DNA of 22,559 nt from FEN-1322 sp041663425. GTDB lineage: Bacteria > Omnitrophota > Gorgyraeia > 2-01-FULL-45-10. The position numbers and the translations under genes are program-made. Location of the stretch: positions 1-22,559 of the forward strand of contig JBAYMS010000023.1 of assembly GCA_041663425.1 (NCBI GenBank), written 5' to 3'. A model generated the notes under the pieces. That model was not told the DNA's origin. It made no database searches and saw nothing but the letters and a program-made list of their open reading frames with translations. Of this stretch, positions 20,640 through 22,559 are shown one piece after another. Every line of letters begins with the position of its first letter. The first letter of the stretch is position 1.

Positions 20640-22559
20640 TCATTTGGTATTCTGTTCGGTATACCCAACTATTTTCGCTATAATATTACCAATCCAATTT
20701 TGGAACCGGTCAATATATGAAAAAACCGCCGGAATGACTATGAGCGTCAGTAGCGTAGAGCTAACAAGCCCTCCTATGATCGCCACACCCATACTTGTTC
20801 TTTGGCTCGATGAAGCATTAAAGCCTATTGCAACCGGAATCATGCCTGCGATGAGCGCAAAAGAGGTCATGAGTATGGGCCGTAAACGTATCTTACATGC
20901 TGTAATAATAGCATCCGACTGCTCTTTACCTTCCTTAATCAAACGCCCTATATAATCAACGAGTAATATTGAATTTTTACATGCGACACCTAGTAACATG
21001 ATCATGCCAAGCAAGGTGAAGATATTCATCGTATTGTTCGCAATAAAAAGCGCTACAAATGCTCCGCAAACAGCCAAAGGCAAAGCTAGCATTATAGTGA
21101 ATGGAACGATAAATGATTCATACAGACTGGCAAGGACAAGATAGATAAATAATATACCCATCCCTACCGCCATAAGCATGGAATTCATCATCTCCTGGTA
21201 GTTCTCCGACTCGCCCGCATACATCATTCTCATGCCCTGAGGAAGCGGAAGCTCTTTTTGAATGATGACAGAGACATCTTTTAAAACATCACCCAGACCG
21301 ACTCCGGGCATTAACGCTGCGGAGATCTCGATATACCTGCCGCGATCCTGTCGTTGAATCGTAGCTGCACCGGTCTCTTTTTTAATATCCGCAACATCCG
21401 TAAGCCTTATCAGCCTGTCATTAACATTTGGAATATAAATATCCTGATAATTCTGACTTAAGTCTCTCTGATCTGAAAGTAACCTGACACGGATATCATA
21501 CTCCTGACCATTTTCGCGATATTTCGCAGGTGTAGCACCCTCGACCTGATAACGAATCTCATTACCGAGAGTCTTGGTACTGATTCCATATATCTTGGCT
21601 TTCTCGTGATTCGTCTTTATCTGCGTTTCGGGTTTTCCCGGCCTATAACTTGAATCGACATCGCGCAATCTCTTGTCGTTTTTTAGACGTTCGATCAATT
21701 TTGGGGCATATTCGTTTAAGTCCTCTTGGCTGGTCGATGTAAGATTGACAGTGAGAGGCTGGGTCTGTGATCCACCGGTTGCATCGTAGTCGTTAACCTT
21801 TGGGTTGGCCGATGCCAATACCGCAAGCTGTTCGCGAATTCTCGCTTTAAAAGATTCGGTTGTTACTGATTTTGGCCTATCCGCTTTAAGTTTTACATAA
21901 ATGCTAGCCTTATAAGCTTCATTATTACTACCACCCACTTTTAACTCAGTCAATTCCACTTCGCCGTTTTTATGAATTATTTCATCGGCTTGCGTCCCGA
22001 CGTTATTCATCGCGTCAAGACTGGCGCCAGGGGCAAGTTCAAGCGTTACGGCAAGTTGTCCGTTGTTTGATTCCGGCATAAAAGTAAACGGGACTTTTGA
22101 AAGAGTGCCGCAGCAAATCAAAAATATAACTAAACTTGCAATTATAGTGATAAGCTGATGTCTAACAATGATCCTTAGAAGACGCCCATATATCGCTTCC
22201 AGCCATCCATAAAAGTTCTCGAAAAGCGTAAGAACTGCTTTATTAATACGTCCAAAGATGGACATTTTCTTATCGCCGTCTCCATGCACATTTATCGCTA
22301 AATACGTAGACAACATGGGCGCTATGGTAAGCGAATCGAATAACGATATCAACATAGCAAAACATATGGTAAATCCAAACTGCCTCAGGAAGGTGCCTAA
22401 GACGCCACTCATCATTCCCACCGGCGCAAAGACCGATATCACAACCATGGTTGTGGCAATAACGGCAAGCTGTACTTCTTTTGTACCGCTTATAGCCGCG
22501 AGACGCGCATTTATACCGCCTTCAAGTTTCCTAAAAATATTCTCTCTGACAACGATCGC
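20640..22559 (-). CDS. RND efflux pump inner-membrane subunit (HAE1/AcrB type), N-terminus beyond window
   Basis: The frame is open from the window edge to TGA at 20640, giving the C-terminal 639 residues of a protein usually 1000-1050 long. The first visible residues AIVVRENIFRKLEGG come just after the conserved Asp-Asp pair of transmembrane helix 4. Then come FAPVGMMSGVLGTFLRQFG, the large periplasmic loop with PESNNGQLAVTLELAPGAS, the second periplasmic half, and GVACKNSILLVDYIGR with the proton-relay lysine of helix 10. The protein would exchange protons for drugs, lipophilic compounds or similar, with a periplasmic adaptor and outer-membrane channel that must lie outside the window. An internal ATG at 22448 is not the true start. 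Confidence 0.95.
   Translation of the reverse strand, partial: AIVVRENIFRKLEGGINARLAAISGTKEVQLAVIATTMVVISVFAPVGMMSGVLGTFLRQFGFTICFAMLISLFDSLTIAPMLSTYLAINVHGDGDKKMSIFGRINKAVLTLFENFYGWLEAIYGRLLRIIVRHQLITIIASLVIFLICCGTLSKVPFTFMPESNNGQLAVTLELAPGASLDAMNNVGTQADEIIHKNGEVELTELKVGGSNNEAYKASIYVKLKADRPKSVTTESFKARIREQLAVLASANPKVNDYDATGGSQTQPLTVNLTSTSQEDLNEYAPKLIERLKNDKRLRDVDSSYRPGKPETQIKTNHEKAKIYGISTKTLGNEIRYQVEGATPAKYRENGQEYDIRVRLLSDQRDLSQNYQDIYIPNVNDRLIRLTDVADIKKETGAATIQRQDRGRYIEISAALMPGVGLGDVLKDVSVIIQKELPLPQGMRMMYAGESENYQEMMNSMLMAVGMGILFIYLVLASLYESFIVPFTIMLALPLAVCGAFVALFIANNTMNIFTLLGMIMLLGVACKNSILLVDYIGRLIKEGKEQSDAIITACKIRLRPILMTSFALIAGMIPVAIGFNASSSQRTSMGVAIIGGLVSSTLLTLIVIPAVFSYIDRFQNWIGNIIAKIVGYTEQNTK

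Noticed and set aside
1..22559. tRNA, rRNA or CRISPR arrays
   Set aside because: I scanned both strands by eye and saw no cloverleaf, rRNA-like segment or regularly spaced repeats.

Overview
The window reads as chromosomal DNA from an uncultivated Gram-negative-type bacterium. A SPOR-domain periplasmic protein, an RND efflux pump and a putative lipoprotein point to an outer membrane. The mix of a corrinoid protein, a DUF5674 protein, a compact HrcA, VanZ and DUF1015 proteins and a DUF134/NifX pair would fit a lineage such as Candidatus Omnitrophota. That placement rests on gene content only and is tentative. Nearly everything is on the minus strand; the only convincing plus-strand gene is a small transposase.

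Region 1 (1-13552) is a long minus-strand run of housekeeping genes, listed here in transcription order from high to low coordinates: miaB, a TPR/SPOR protein, miaA, hflX, then hrcA-grpE-dnaK behind a perfect CIRCE operator, a SemiSWEET-like protein, a DUF5674 protein, dnaJ, an FmdB zinc ribbon, a VanZ protein, a DUF1015 protein, an asparagine synthase, and a corrinoid protein cut by the window edge. Spacing is tight with several overlaps, so most of these are probably co-transcribed. miaA and miaB catalyse consecutive steps of tRNA A37 modification; hrcA, grpE, dnaK and dnaJ form the heat-shock chaperone set.

Region 2 (about 13554-15626) is a visibly A/T-rich cassette wedged into the 5' end of miaB. 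It has a canonical promoter, an HNH nuclease-like gene, a possible 63-codon ORF and a gene with an Apea-like HEPN domain. Just upstream of the cassette promoter lies an 11-codon remnant (15612-15647) that reads like the start of a MiaB protein with its own good ribosome binding site; intact miaB begins again on the far side. The short direct repeats GTAACCAACG and GTAACTGACG bracket the cassette. This is the best candidate here for an undescribed, probably defensive, system.

Region 3 (15759-17430) holds two membrane proteins of unknown function and a 670-bp REP-associated tyrosine transposase element with 65-bp inverted ends. The element truncates the first gene on its right, probably a C-GCAxxG-C-C family protein, and supplies the apparent start of the small membrane protein on its left.

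Region 4 (17435-20292) carries an operon of alpha/beta hydrolase, LysE exporter and GNAT acetyltransferase, then a DUF134 regulator with a NifX-like protein behind a strong promoter and a palindromic operator. Region 5 (20293-22559) contains a candidate small RNA with its own promoter and terminator, and the C-terminal two thirds of an RND efflux pump. The small RNA shares a near-identical 22-nt motif with the leader of the HNH-HEPN cassette.
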